Virus record (IMG/VR): IMGVR_UViG_3300022746_000009
Location: 1 to 40,006 of that record
Direction: 5' to 3' (one strand)
Length of the DNA stretch: 40,006 nucleotides
From: a virus
Under the pieces are notes generated by a model. That model had not been told where the DNA came from. It worked only from the letters and a program-made list of their open reading frames with translations, and did no database searches. Every line of letters starts with the position of its first letter. Position 1 is the first letter of the stretch. The position numbers and the translations under genes were made by a program. Shown here in pieces: positions 7,261 to 13,091 of the stretch.

Positions 7261-7366
7261 TCTTTGCTCCAAATATTGCTTCAAACTGTTTTGCGAATGT
7301 GTCATGGCTCACGCTGAGTGGCCTTGGGGCGCTGCCCTTGCCTCCATCGCTCACCACATCACCCAA
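7139..7366 (-). CDS. Small conserved phage protein with GGKGSAPRP motif
   Basis: A 75-residue protein whose N-terminal half (GGKGSAPRPLSV, then FAKQFEAIFG) matches a motif I know from many small phage proteins: a GKGS-x-PRP stretch followed by an aromatic helix ending in IFG. Its function is unknown. The second half is polar and low in hydrophobic residues and overlaps a possible ORF in another frame. The first codon here is TTG at 7366; GTG codons at 7357 and 7354 are alternatives and no ribosome binding site clearly favours one. It overlaps the tiny upstream membrane ORF by 16 bases. Confidence 0.65.
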   Translation of the reverse strand: MGDVVSDGGKGSAPRPLSVSHDTFAKQFEAIFGAKNDKRIHNRQDETELCNRDAKEQDASEANDSVGGGTSRQGD

Positions 7367-7428
7367 TCCACAAAGGCCGCAAAGGCAATCAATGCCATGA
7401 GAAGCTGAAAGTCGCTGACGTTATCCAT
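7351..7428 (-). CDS. 25-residue membrane peptide
   Basis: A very short ORF (MDNVSDFQ, then a hydrophobic run LLMALIAFAAFVDWVMW) with GAAAGG upstream. It overlaps the previous stop by eight bases and the next gene by 16. It has one potential membrane helix. It is supported by its ribosome binding site, its overlaps and other single-span peptides of the same size in this operon, but it is too short for certainty. Confidence 0.5.
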   Translation of the reverse strand: MDNVSDFQLLMALIAFAAFVDWVMW

Positions 7429-7693
7429 GAGGAGCCTTTCTGTACTCAAACAAGTCATGAAAGTTTGGGTACTTTTCGCCGAACAAGCGGGCCATGTGTG
7501 GCACTGCGTCGTTGTTGATTTTGAATCCGCCAGACGCTTCACGTAAGTTCGTGTGATGCCTCAGAAACTCAATGATGGTTCTCGCGGAATAGTGTTTGAA
7601 GCCAATGTTTTTGACCTTCAATGCCTCGACGCAGAACGCGTCAAATATGTGCTGGTTTTCCTCCAGCCATTGTTCAAATTCATTTTTTGTCAT
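7421..7693 (-). CDS. Conserved phage protein, function unknown
   Basis: A 90-residue protein from the ATG at 7693. It begins MTKNEFEQWLEENQHIFDAF and contains KHYSARTIIEFLRHH and FKINNDAVPHMARLF, a pattern I recognise from conserved small phage proteins near replication genes. Its role is unknown and it looks helical and DNA-associated at best. The frame stays open to a TTG at 7813, giving 130 residues, but that extension runs through a hairpin at 7795-7825 and lacks a clear ribosome binding site, so I prefer the shorter form with modest confidence. Confidence 0.7.
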   Translation of the reverse strand: MTKNEFEQWLEENQHIFDAFCVEALKVKNIGFKHYSARTIIEFLRHHTNLREASGGFKINNDAVPHMARLFGEKYPNFHDLFEYRKAPHG

Positions 7694-7794
7694 GTCGTGT
7701 TTTGTGTAGGTGGGGGCTTCCTGCCAAGATTTTTGCGTGGCGAAATTGCCGACAGTATCACCCCCGTAATTGGTGAGGTACTCGCAACCCTTAA

Positions 7795-7825
7795 CGGATG
7801 CGGGCATAGCCAATCATGCCATCCG
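7795..7825 (-). terminator. Hairpin after the leftward gene at 7835, possible weak terminator
   Basis: CGGAT/ATCCG and GGCAT/ATGCC make a 10-bp stem with a three-base bulge and an eight-base loop, ten bases beyond the stop of the gene at 7835. The minus strand continues with TTAA, not a T-run, so termination would be weak. It may set the ratio between upstream and downstream genes of the operon. Confidence 0.35.
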
Positions 7826-7834
7826 ATGCGGGGG

Positions 7835-8062
7835 TTACTTTCCCTCTAAACCGTCTTCGATGTCAACCTGATCGGGGTCGCGTGAGCCTTCGACTTCGAC
7901 GCCTTCCTTCAGAGCTTTAACCAAATCGTCTTGTGATGCTACACGGATTGTGAGCATGGTGTTGGCGACATGATTGAGAGCCTGTGAACGGAGTCCAGCC
8001 TTGACCAAGCGTGTAACGCCGTCATTGGTTGATACGAGGTAGATGCGTTGTTGAGCAGCCAT
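7835..8062 (-). CDS. Small conserved phage protein, function unknown
   Basis: A 75-residue acidic protein with a good ribosome binding site (CAGGATAAAAC before ATG). The N-terminal half (RIYLVSTNDGVTRLVKAG, then ALNHVANTMLTIRVAS) predicts a small alpha/beta fold; the C-terminal third is acidic (VEVEGSRDPDQVDIEDGLEG). Proteins of this kind occur in early regions of related phages without an assigned function. It is in the leftward operon between the small lipoprotein and the conserved gene at 7421. Confidence 0.75.
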   Translation of the reverse strand: MAAQQRIYLVSTNDGVTRLVKAGLRSQALNHVANTMLTIRVASQDDLVKALKEGVEVEGSRDPDQVDIEDGLEGK

Positions 8063-8079
8063 GTTTTATCCTGTTGTGT

Positions 8080-8208
8080 TTAAAGACCGCAGCCGCAGAG
8101 CTGCTTACCGTTGTACCCGGGCACGCAGCGGTAAGGCTGCATTTGTGGGCAAGATGCTGCTGCAATGCCAGAGGCGAGCAACAGAGCGATGAAGACAAAT
8201 TTTTTCAT
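8080..8208 (-). CDS. 42-residue cysteine-rich lipoprotein
   Basis: A short ORF starting MKKFVFIALLLASGIAAA followed by S-C, a complete lipoprotein signal with the lipobox cysteine at residue 20. The mature peptide is about 23 residues with three more cysteines (YRCVPGY, QLCGCGL). The ribosome binding site ATAGGACATCAC precedes the ATG. It would be exported and acylated in a Gram-negative host. Small early lipoproteins of phages and plasmids often alter the cell surface, for example in superinfection exclusion; that role is conjecture here. Confidence 0.65.
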   Translation of the reverse strand: MKKFVFIALLLASGIAAASCPQMQPYRCVPGYNGKQLCGCGL

Positions 8209-8216
8209 GTGATGTC

Positions 8217-8708
8217 CTATTTGATTTGAAGTCGGTCTTTTGTGACGATCATTGCACCTTCGATCTCTTTCCCATCAAGCAGAGCCTGCTTGATCTTGGA
8301 CTTTGATGGCTCCGGTGGTTTTGGGTCTTCACACAATTCCGGTGGGAATTTAGCATCCGCCTCAATCACGACCGACTGATCACGATTGAGGTAGAGCTTT
8401 ACTTTGAACGACCCATCTTCTGCCACGATCTCAGTGCGTCCAACCGCCCGCATGTGGTCGGCCAAATACTTCCTCAATCGCTCAGATTTTTTCTTATGGG
8501 CGTCGCGCAAGGCCGTGACCCTTTTGACCACGGTCGTTGCCTTTTCTACCTCCAATTCTGTATTCAGAATGTAGGCAGCGACATCACCCAACTTGTCACT
8601 GATTTGCTCATGAAGCTCCTCAAAGCGAGGCGTCATTACACCGTCCTCATCAAACATCTCATCGAGTGTTTGACGGAACTCAACAGTTAAAGCGTAGAGT
8701 GATGTCAT
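8217..8708 (-). CDS. Siphovirus Gp157-like protein
   Basis: A 163-residue protein with the plan of the siphovirus Gp157 family. The N-terminal helix opens LYALTVEFRQTLDEMF, a long coiled coil follows (about 30-95, ending KKKSERLRKYLADHM), and a C-terminal beta region has KVKLYLNRDQSVVIE, KFPPELCE, KSKIKQALLDGKEIEGA. Gp157 proteins are linked to replication and recombination genes and are thought to act with ssDNA-binding or annealing proteins. The start at 8708, not 8762, gives the family N terminus and lies four bases after the previous gene, the ssDNA-binding protein at 8713, which supports a joint role. Confidence 0.85.
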   Translation of the reverse strand: MTSLYALTVEFRQTLDEMFDEDGVMTPRFEELHEQISDKLGDVAAYILNTELEVEKATTVVKRVTALRDAHKKKSERLRKYLADHMRAVGRTEIVAEDGSFKVKLYLNRDQSVVIEADAKFPPELCEDPKPPEPSKSKIKQALLDGKEIEGAMIVTKDRLQIK

Positions 8709-8712
8709 ATTT

Positions 8713-9318
8713 TTAGAATGGGATTTCCATGTCGTCGATGTTGGTGCTTTGCAGCTCCGCAAACTCTGGTGACTTTTTCACGTTGTCTTTAATCCACTCA
8801 GGCAGATTATTGAAACAGTCCCAGTTTGGTTCGGTCATGTCGAAATAGATCAAGTCATTGAATGGGTCGGGCTTGTCATCGCGGAACTCAGCGGTTACAG
8901 GACGAATCGCAGCCACGTTGGTGTACGTGCGACCGTTCTTCACTTCGTGAGCCACTGTCAACATGCAGTAAGCGCCCAAAACCTTTTTGATCTCAAAGCC
9001 ATTGAGTTGAGCTTGAGTGAATGGAACACCGCGCCAAGACTCCAAATCTTTGCGCAGAGCGGCTGATTCGGCAAGAGACAGTGTGTATGTCTTGCCAATG
9101 GTCATTTGCTTTGTAATGCCCTCAATTTCAATCGTCAGGGGCGTGCCGTCAGGCTCATGCCCAAGCAGCTCCCATTGAAGGCGAATCTTGTGTTGATCTG
9201 AACCGTAGTCAGACATTTGTGTACCCATGTCGGCAAACATATAGCACCGTGCAATGTGGCTCCCTGCGGGAACTTTCTTGAAGTCTTTGTTTCCGTTGTC
9301 TTTTGCTACTAAAGCCAT
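8713..9318 (-). CDS. Phage single-stranded DNA-binding protein
   Basis: A 201-residue protein of the type found beside Gp157 in many siphoviruses (MALVAKDNGNKDFKKVPAGSH, then ARCYMFADMGTQ; LRKDLESWRGVPFTQAQL; LGAYCMLTVAHEVKNG). The body fits an OB-fold. The extreme C terminus is acidic with an aromatic end, DDMEIPF, resembling the D-D-x-I-P-F tail with which SSBs recruit replication and repair proteins. The ribosome binding site AAAGGAAAG precedes the ATG. It would protect ssDNA during replication and recombination, working with the NinB, RusA and YbcO-like products of the opposite operon. Confidence 0.82.
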   Translation of the reverse strand: MALVAKDNGNKDFKKVPAGSHIARCYMFADMGTQMSDYGSDQHKIRLQWELLGHEPDGTPLTIEIEGITKQMTIGKTYTLSLAESAALRKDLESWRGVPFTQAQLNGFEIKKVLGAYCMLTVAHEVKNGRTYTNVAAIRPVTAEFRDDKPDPFNDLIYFDMTEPNWDCFNNLPEWIKDNVKKSPEFAELQSTNIDDMEIPF

Positions 9319-9342
9319 TTTCTTTCCTTTGTTAAACCGCTT

Positions 9343-9540
9343 TTACTTTGGCTGCGGCACCGCCACACCTACCCCGTTCCAAGTTATCGGGAAGGGTAGA
9401 TTATTGATCACAGCAGCGATCTTAGGAATCATTGTTGGGTCTACGTTCTTTAGAGAAATTTTCTGAGCAAAAAGTTCAGTGCTTTCGCGCTTTCCATCTT
9501 CCTCAATTCGTTCCCAGATTTGTATTTCAAGATGATTCAT
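9343..9540 (-). CDS. Small early protein, function unknown
   Basis: A 65-residue protein starting at the ATG at 9540, which forms ATGA with the stop of the 38-residue ORF upstream; an ATG at 9555 would give five more residues. The sequence NHLEIQIWERIEEDGKRES and a hydrophobic C-terminal part (MIPKIAAVINNLPFPITWNG) suggest a small beta-alpha protein. No family is recognised. It directly precedes the ssDNA-binding gene. Confidence 0.65.
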   Translation of the reverse strand: MNHLEIQIWERIEEDGKRESTELFAQKISLKNVDPTMIPKIAAVINNLPFPITWNGVGVAVPQPK

Positions 9541-9653
9541 AAAATTTTCCACCATGGTTTCTTTTTGAATGGACCGGAGATCGCGGAGTGCACATAGCAC
9601 CAAGTTCCATCCTTGAAGAACAGAACCCTTTCTTCATTGCGTAGCAGAATCAT
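9537..9653 (-). CDS. 38-residue protein coupled to both neighbours
   Basis: A very short ORF (MILLRNEERVLFFKDGTWC ... SGPFKKKPWWKIL). Its start overlaps the stop of the winged-helix gene by ATGA and its stop overlaps the start of the next gene by ATGA, so three genes are translationally coupled in a row. Alternating charged and aromatic residues suggest a small beta-hairpin protein. Its function is unknown. The double coupling is the main evidence that it is real. Confidence 0.6.
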   Translation of the reverse strand: MILLRNEERVLFFKDGTWCYVHSAISGPFKKKPWWKIL

Positions 9654-9973
9654 TTGGTCATCTCCTTTGCCAAGTTCATTGTTGCCTCAAGGGAGCTGAA
9701 ATAACTCTTGCCCATGGGTGTGAGCTTGAAGAACTTTGTTCGGCGGTTAAAGTCTTGATGGACTGTCTTGACGTAACCAACGTCACGAAGCACGCCCAAT
9801 TTGCGGTGAATGGTGGCCGGAGAGACGAACCCCGACTCCATGGCTTGTTTGACCGTCATGGCATTGCCATTCAATTCGCGCGAGGCGATCAACTCAAGCA
9901 GGCGCTCGCAATCACTGTCGCAAAAGAACTTAATTTTAGATTTGAGTTCGATGAATTTCAGATATGTTTTCAT
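9650..9973 (-). CDS. Winged-helix transcriptional regulator (MarR-like)
   Basis: A 107-residue DNA-binding protein, first gene of the leftward early operon. After an N-terminal helix (MKTYLKFIELKSKIKFF) it has a winged helix: CERLLELIASREL, MTVKQAMESGFVSPATIHRK (recognition helix) and LGVLRDVGYVKTVHQDFNRR for the wing, then KLTPMGKSYFSSLEA, a typical MarR-like end. The start at 9973 is fixed by ATAGGACACAAC upstream. It lies divergent from a Cro/YdaS-like gene at 10101, an arrangement usual for phage switch regions, so it may regulate one or both promoters in between. Confidence 0.82.
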   Translation of the reverse strand: MKTYLKFIELKSKIKFFCDSDCERLLELIASRELNGNAMTVKQAMESGFVSPATIHRKLGVLRDVGYVKTVHQDFNRRTKFFKLTPMGKSYFSSLEATMNLAKEMTK

Positions 9974-10010
9974 GTTGTGTCCTATGTTGTAGCCCCGGTG
10001 GGCTGATGCC

Positions 10011-10037
10011 AGTATACACAAATAAACGGGTGAGCAA
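10011..10037 (-). promoter_or_regulatory. Candidate promoter of the leftward early operon
   Basis: On the minus strand a good -10, TATACT (10011-10016), lies about 37 bases before the ATG at 9973. A weaker -35, TTGCTC (10032-10037), is spaced 15 bases, shorter than ideal. The leader contains the small hairpin AGCCC-CGGT-GGGCT at 9991-10004. TAAACGGG at 10023-10030 also occurs in the two operator regions near 18.94 and 19.85 kb. Confidence 0.5.
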
Positions 10038-10073
10038 GCTATATTTCAAAAAAAAGTTGAAATAGGTTAACGG

Positions 10074-10094
10074 TTGATGTAAATCAACTACAAT
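10074..10094 (+). promoter_or_regulatory. Perfect FNR-type box next to a -10 element at the early switch
   Basis: TTGATGTAAATCAA (10074-10087) matches the FNR/ANR consensus TTGAT-N4-ATCAA exactly. It lies within a longer palindrome, GTTGAT-GTAA-ATCAAC. TACAAT (10089-10094) directly after it can serve as a -10 for the gene at 10101, whose ATG would then be at or near the transcription start. A protein bound to the box would block that promoter. Either the host oxygen regulator or the phage's own regulator could be the ligand. Confidence 0.6.
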
Positions 10095-10100
10095 GCACGA

Positions 10101-10274
10101 ATGGAAACACAAAAAGCAATCAAACTCGCAGGCAGCGCCATTAAGTTGGCAAAGCTATTGGGCATCACCAAAGGTGCTGTGTCCCATTGGGGAGAGATGG
10201 TTCCCCGTGGGAGAGAATGGCAACTTCGTGTGATGAAGCCAGAATGGTTTATTGAAGAAAAGGAAACAGCATGA
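10101..10274 (+). CDS. Cro/YdaS-like helix-turn-helix regulator
   Basis: A 57-residue protein, first gene of the rightward early operon. AIKLAGSAIKLAKLLGITKG followed by AVSHWGEMVPRGREW is a typical Cro/YdaS/DicC-type helix-turn-helix in which a helix follows KLLGITKGAVSHW and a Pro-Arg-Glu turn precedes the last helix. No Shine-Dalgarno is visible; a -10-like TACAAT sits seven bases before the ATG, so the mRNA may be leaderless. The stop overlaps the next gene by ATGA. Its likely role is to bind operators between the divergent early operons. Confidence 0.78.
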   Translation: METQKAIKLAGSAIKLAKLLGITKGAVSHWGEMVPRGREWQLRVMKPEWFIEEKETA

Positions 10275-10576
10275 GCTATCAGGAACTTGAGATGAAGATC
10301 ATCCAATGGGGTGAAGCCCGTGGAATCGTGCAGAACAGCACACCGTTTGCCCAATGGAAAAAGCTCATTGAAGAAGCCGTTGAGCTTGTCGAGGCTTTTG
10401 TCGAAGACGATGAGCAAAAGATGAAGGACGCCTATGGCGACATCCTTGTGACCCTCATCATGGGCTGCGCGTGCGCTGATCTTGACCTCACTGAATGCCT
10501 TGCACTGGCATACGACGAGATCAAAGATCGCAAAGGTTATCTGACACCTGATGGAATCTTCGTCAAAGAAGTGTGA
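10271..10576 (+). CDS. MazG-like nucleotide pyrophosphohydrolase
   Basis: A 101-residue all-helical NTP pyrophosphatase of the MazG/dUTPase-like superfamily. The metal-binding pattern is present: IEEAVELVEAF gives E34, E35 and E38, and KDAYGDILV gives D53 and D57. These enzymes hydrolyse (d)NTPs to monophosphates; phage versions are proposed to clean up aberrant nucleotides or to blunt ppGpp signalling. The length equals a single catalytic domain. It is coupled by ATGA to the upstream regulator. A promoter-like element overlaps its stop codon. Confidence 0.88.
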   Translation: MSYQELEMKIIQWGEARGIVQNSTPFAQWKKLIEEAVELVEAFVEDDEQKMKDAYGDILVTLIMGCACADLDLTECLALAYDEIKDRKGYLTPDGIFVKEV

Positions 10577-10582
10577 TATAGT
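10574..10582 (+). promoter_or_regulatory. Extended -10 promoter candidate before the replication gene
   Basis: TGA-TATAGT (10574-10582) is an extended -10 (TGn-TATAGT) overlapping the mazG-like stop; no good -35 is seen. Almost the same element, TGG-TATAGT, stands before the gene at 13561. It would start transcription about 95 bases before the ATG at 10685. Confidence 0.5.
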
Positions 10583-10600
10583 TTTTTGGAACAGCGGCTA

Positions 10601-10669
10601 GGTTGGGATTTGCTCCCCAACCGAAAAGAGTTACCCCCTTCTCCTGCCGATTGTTTCTTCTCCAAGGGG
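10601..10669 (+). promoter_or_regulatory. Structured 5' leader of the replication gene
   Basis: Within the roughly 95-base untranslated leader, GGTTGGG (10601-10607) pairs with CCCAACC (10616-10622), and CCCCTT (10635-10640) pairs with AAGGGG (10664-10669). The second stem ends 15 bases before the start codon. No T-run follows either hairpin. The two stems suggest translational control or an attenuator; no known riboswitch is recognised. Confidence 0.45.
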
Positions 10670-10684
10670 CGTACAAAGGCGGGT

Positions 10685-11455
10685 ATGCACTACTATCAAT
10701 TCAATATTGGTGACTATGCGAGTCACACAAGGAATCTTTCACTCTTGGAAGATTTGGCCTATCGTCGCCTGCTCGACGAATACTACCTCCATGAACAGCC
10801 GTTGAACCCCAGTGTAGCGCTCGTTGCACGGCACATCGGTATGCAAGGCCATGAGGATGAGGTCAAATTCGTCCTCGAAACCTTCTTTGAGCTTGGGGAC
10901 ATGGGATGGTTTAACAACCGGGCAAATCAGGAAATTGAACACTTCAGAGCTAAAACTGAGCAGGCATCAAGGGCAGGGAAAGCGTCCGCAGCTCGAAGGC
11001 TCAACAATCGTTCAACGGACGTTCAACCAACCAATAACCAACAACCAATAACCAATAACCAAGAAAAGAATACCAAGCGCCCTTCGGTCGCTCCGCCTGT
11101 CGGCGTGTCACCAGAAGTTTGGGAATCTTTTGTCAAACATCGCAAAGCCAAGAAGGCGCAGATCACGCAGCTCGTGGTTGACACCATTGCCGAGCAGGCA
11201 AGCAAAGCTGGCTGGACGCTGGAGAAGGCCCTCACCGAGTGCGTGGTGCGCAACTGGCAGTCATTCCGAGCGGACTGGGTAAACCAAGCCTCGAACACGT
11301 TGCCGGGCCGGGATGTGGCCCACATGACCGTTCCACCGCCTCCCAACCAAGACGCGGCACTCAAGAAAATCGAGCAAGACCGAAAATCGGCTGTACCACC
11401 GCCTGCGGACATCCGGGCAAAGATGGCTGAACTGACGAAGGGGATAAAGATATGA
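10685..11455 (+). CDS. DUF1376 (YdaU-like) replication protein
   Basis: A 256-residue protein. Residues 1-90 match DUF1376: MHYYQFNIGDYASHTRNLS, LEDLAYRRLLDEYYLHEQPL, then a winged-helix-like region. DUF1376 proteins sit where lambda O-type initiators do and are thought to act in replication initiation. A low-complexity linker (about 115-127, TNNQQPITNNQ) is encoded by five tandem 7-bp repeats. The C-terminal part contains VSPEVWESFVKHRKAKKAQI and a helical region resembling the C-terminal DNA-binding part of such proteins. The ATG at 10685 follows AAAGGCGGGT and starts the domain exactly; an upstream TTG would run through the structured leader. No helicase or helicase loader is visible, so host DnaB recruitment is inferred. 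Confidence 0.82.
   Translation: MHYYQFNIGDYASHTRNLSLLEDLAYRRLLDEYYLHEQPLNPSVALVARHIGMQGHEDEVKFVLETFFELGDMGWFNNRANQEIEHFRAKTEQASRAGKASAARRLNNRSTDVQPTNNQQPITNNQEKNTKRPSVAPPVGVSPEVWESFVKHRKAKKAQITQLVVDTIAEQASKAGWTLEKALTECVVRNWQSFRADWVNQASNTLPGRDVAHMTVPPPPNQDAALKKIEQDRKSAVPPPADIRAKMAELTKGIKI
11031..11065 (+). repeat. Five tandem 7-bp CCAAYAA repeats, candidate origin iterons
   Basis: CCAATAA, CCAACAA, CCAATAA, CCAATAA, CCAAGAA run head to tail inside the replication gene, preceded by two GTTCAAC copies (11010-11016 and 11021-11027). The + strand of the repeats carries almost no G. Lambda O also carries its origin iterons in mid-gene. Confidence 0.6.
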
Positions 11456-11973
11456 GTCGAAGTGGATATACCGATGACATCGACAACCATTGGCATCACA
11501 TCATGTGGCGCGGTCGTGTAGCAAGCTCTATTCGTGGAAAACGTGGTCAAGCGATGTTGCAAGAATTGCTTTTGGCACTGGACTCAATGACTGACAAAAG
11601 GTTATACCCAAACAATTTTTCGACGACAGATGGCGAGTTTTGTACGTTGGGCGTTTTGGGGTCGGCTCGCGGGACAAAGATGGATGATCTTGGGGATGCA
11701 GAAGATGGGTGTGATGAACATCTAGTCGCCGAGCGTTTTGGTGTTGCTGCGCCACTGGTTCAGGAAATCATGTATTTGAATGATGAATACATTAATGATT
11801 TCATATTTGTTGATGTAGAAATTTGCGGCCCTGTTCGTCCTTGGTATCCTGATTGGGGAAGACATAGTAAATCTGTTTGCATGAATGATGATCGTGCGCC
11901 TTATAAACGCTGGAAGATCATGCGTGATTGGGTTGATTCACAAATAAAAAAGCAAAGCGAAAAAGCATTATGA
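11452..11973 (+). CDS. Conserved phage protein, function unknown
   Basis: A 173-residue protein coupled by ATGA to the replication gene. It begins MSRSGYTDDIDNHWHHIMWR and continues RGKRGQAMLQELLLALDSM, a pattern I know from early regions of phages of Betaproteobacteria and other Proteobacteria, without a function. Several Trp and acidic residues follow (CTLGVLG, EIMYLNDEY, RPWYPDWGRH, RWKIMRDWVDSQIKK). No catalytic motif is evident. Codon use is more AT-rich in the middle than in its neighbours. Confidence 0.8.
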   Translation: MSRSGYTDDIDNHWHHIMWRGRVASSIRGKRGQAMLQELLLALDSMTDKRLYPNNFSTTDGEFCTLGVLGSARGTKMDDLGDAEDGCDEHLVAERFGVAAPLVQEIMYLNDEYINDFIFVDVEICGPVRPWYPDWGRHSKSVCMNDDRAPYKRWKIMRDWVDSQIKKQSEKAL

Positions 11974-11976
11974 CCT

Positions 11977-12267
11977 ATGGCAACGAAACACAAACCCAAA
12001 GCGAGAGCACGAATCTATGCGCCGCCCTTGGAAAGACCCAAGGACTACGTGAGTCCGATCACACCCGAGATGATCGAGCACGTGAGGGACTGCGAAGCCC
12101 GGGAGTGGGTGAAGCGATTCAAGGACAAAGTGAAGACGATTGGCTACGCAGCAGCGTCGAGTTGGTGGCAGGAGCACTTATCGGTCATGCAGAGAATCAG
12201 AGGCGAGTCCGCTACTTTGGATTTGAGACGGCGCATGACTGAGCAACAAAAGAAAGCAATCAAATGA
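11977..12267 (+). CDS. Small basic protein, function unknown
   Basis: A 96-residue protein starting three bases after the previous stop, rich in Lys/Arg (KHKPKARARIYAPPLERPKD; WVKRFKDKVKTIG) with a Trp-containing middle (ASSWWQEHLSVMQRIRGES). It is probably helical and nucleic-acid binding. No family is recognised. It ends in an ATGA overlap with the next small membrane gene. Confidence 0.72.
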   Translation: MATKHKPKARARIYAPPLERPKDYVSPITPEMIEHVRDCEAREWVKRFKDKVKTIGYAAASSWWQEHLSVMQRIRGESATLDLRRRMTEQQKKAIK

Positions 12268-12425
12268 GAACTACAGTTTTTATGGTGTCAGTGATTCACG
12301 GCATGTTGGCCGGATATGGTGTTTATTCGCAAAACTACGCGCTAATGACAGTTGCTTTGGCAATGTTGTTTTTGCATTGTGCGGATGAAATCGTTACGGC
12401 ATTGAAAGGCAAAAATGCGAATTGA
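12264..12425 (+). CDS. 53-residue membrane protein
   Basis: An ATGA-coupled ORF with two hydrophobic stretches: residues 5-20 (VFMVSVIHGMLAGYGV) and 27-40 (LMTVALAMLFLHCA), then a short charged tail. It probably forms a two-span hairpin in the inner membrane. It overlaps the RusA-like gene by 11 bases. Its function is unknown. Confidence 0.6.
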   Translation: MRTTVFMVSVIHGMLAGYGVYSQNYALMTVALAMLFLHCADEIVTALKGKNAN

Positions 12426-12768
12426 ACTTGGATTCCCTCCTGCCGAGCTGTTTCCAAACAGAGCTAAAGGAACGCATTGGGCCAAGCTGTACCAAGTGCG
12501 CAGCGACTACAAAGAGAACTCGACTTTTCTTGCCAAACACCAGATCAAAGGCGTGATCGACAAAGAAGGCGACATCCCCTTGAGGCTGATATTCATCATG
12601 CCTGACAAGCGCAACCGTGATGCGGACAACTGCCTTGCCGCCTGCAAAGCGGGGCTTGATGGATTGGCTGACGCATTGATGGTCAACGACAAACGGTTTT
12701 GGCCCGTCACCATTGCCAGAGAGATCGGTACAAAGACAACAGCAAGACTTATCGTGGAGATTTTATGA
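12415..12768 (+). CDS. rusA: RusA-like Holliday junction resolvase
   Basis: A 117-residue endodeoxyribonuclease of the RusA family, a homodimer that resolves four-way junctions made during phage recombination and replication. The acidic cluster is visible: NRDADNCLAACKAGLDGLAD gives D69 and D71 with K78, and VNDKRF gives D92. This agrees with the catalytic Asp-Asp-Asp and Lys pattern of E. coli RusA. The N-terminal strand IELGFPPAELFPNRAKGTHW is typical. It is coupled downstream by ATGA. It sits in a recombination cluster with NinB and a YbcO-like nuclease, and its product would remove branches before packaging. Confidence 0.9.
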   Translation: MRIELGFPPAELFPNRAKGTHWAKLYQVRSDYKENSTFLAKHQIKGVIDKEGDIPLRLIFIMPDKRNRDADNCLAACKAGLDGLADALMVNDKRFWPVTIAREIGTKTTARLIVEIL

Positions 12769-13091
12769 AAGCAGTTAATTGCAAAACTTGTAAACATGAA
12801 TTGATTGATGACATTGAAACACCATGTCTTATTTGTCATTACGCTTGGGGCGAGCAAAAGCAAATTCATTGGGCCGCAAAGAAGACTTCAGCTCTTGATG
12901 TTCAAGTGGATGGAAATCACTACAAAGACAAAGGAATCCAGCCCATCATCTACATCCACGCTAACAATCTTGGATTCTGTGAAGGCAATGTGGTGAAGTA
13001 CGTCACACGCTGGAAAGACAAGAATGGCGTCAAAGACTTGGAAAAGGCCAAGCACTACATTGAATTGCTCATTGAGCTTCAATCCAAATGA
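12765..13091 (+). CDS. DUF3310 protein with N-terminal zinc ribbon
   Basis: A 108-residue protein in two parts. Residues 4-27 are a four-cysteine zinc-binding knuckle (C-KTC-KHEL and CLIC). Residues about 45-108 match DUF3310 (VDGNHYKDKGIQPIIYIHAN; VVKYVTRWKDKNGVKDLEKA; HYIELL), a domain frequent in phages and sometimes described as nucleotide-kinase-like without proof. The start at 12765 overlaps the RusA stop by ATGA. The same domain pairing occurs in other phages. Its role in early nucleotide or DNA metabolism is inferred from its neighbours. Confidence 0.85.
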   Translation: MKAVNCKTCKHELIDDIETPCLICHYAWGEQKQIHWAAKKTSALDVQVDGNHYKDKGIQPIIYIHANNLGFCEGNVVKYVTRWKDKNGVKDLEKAKHYIELLIELQSK

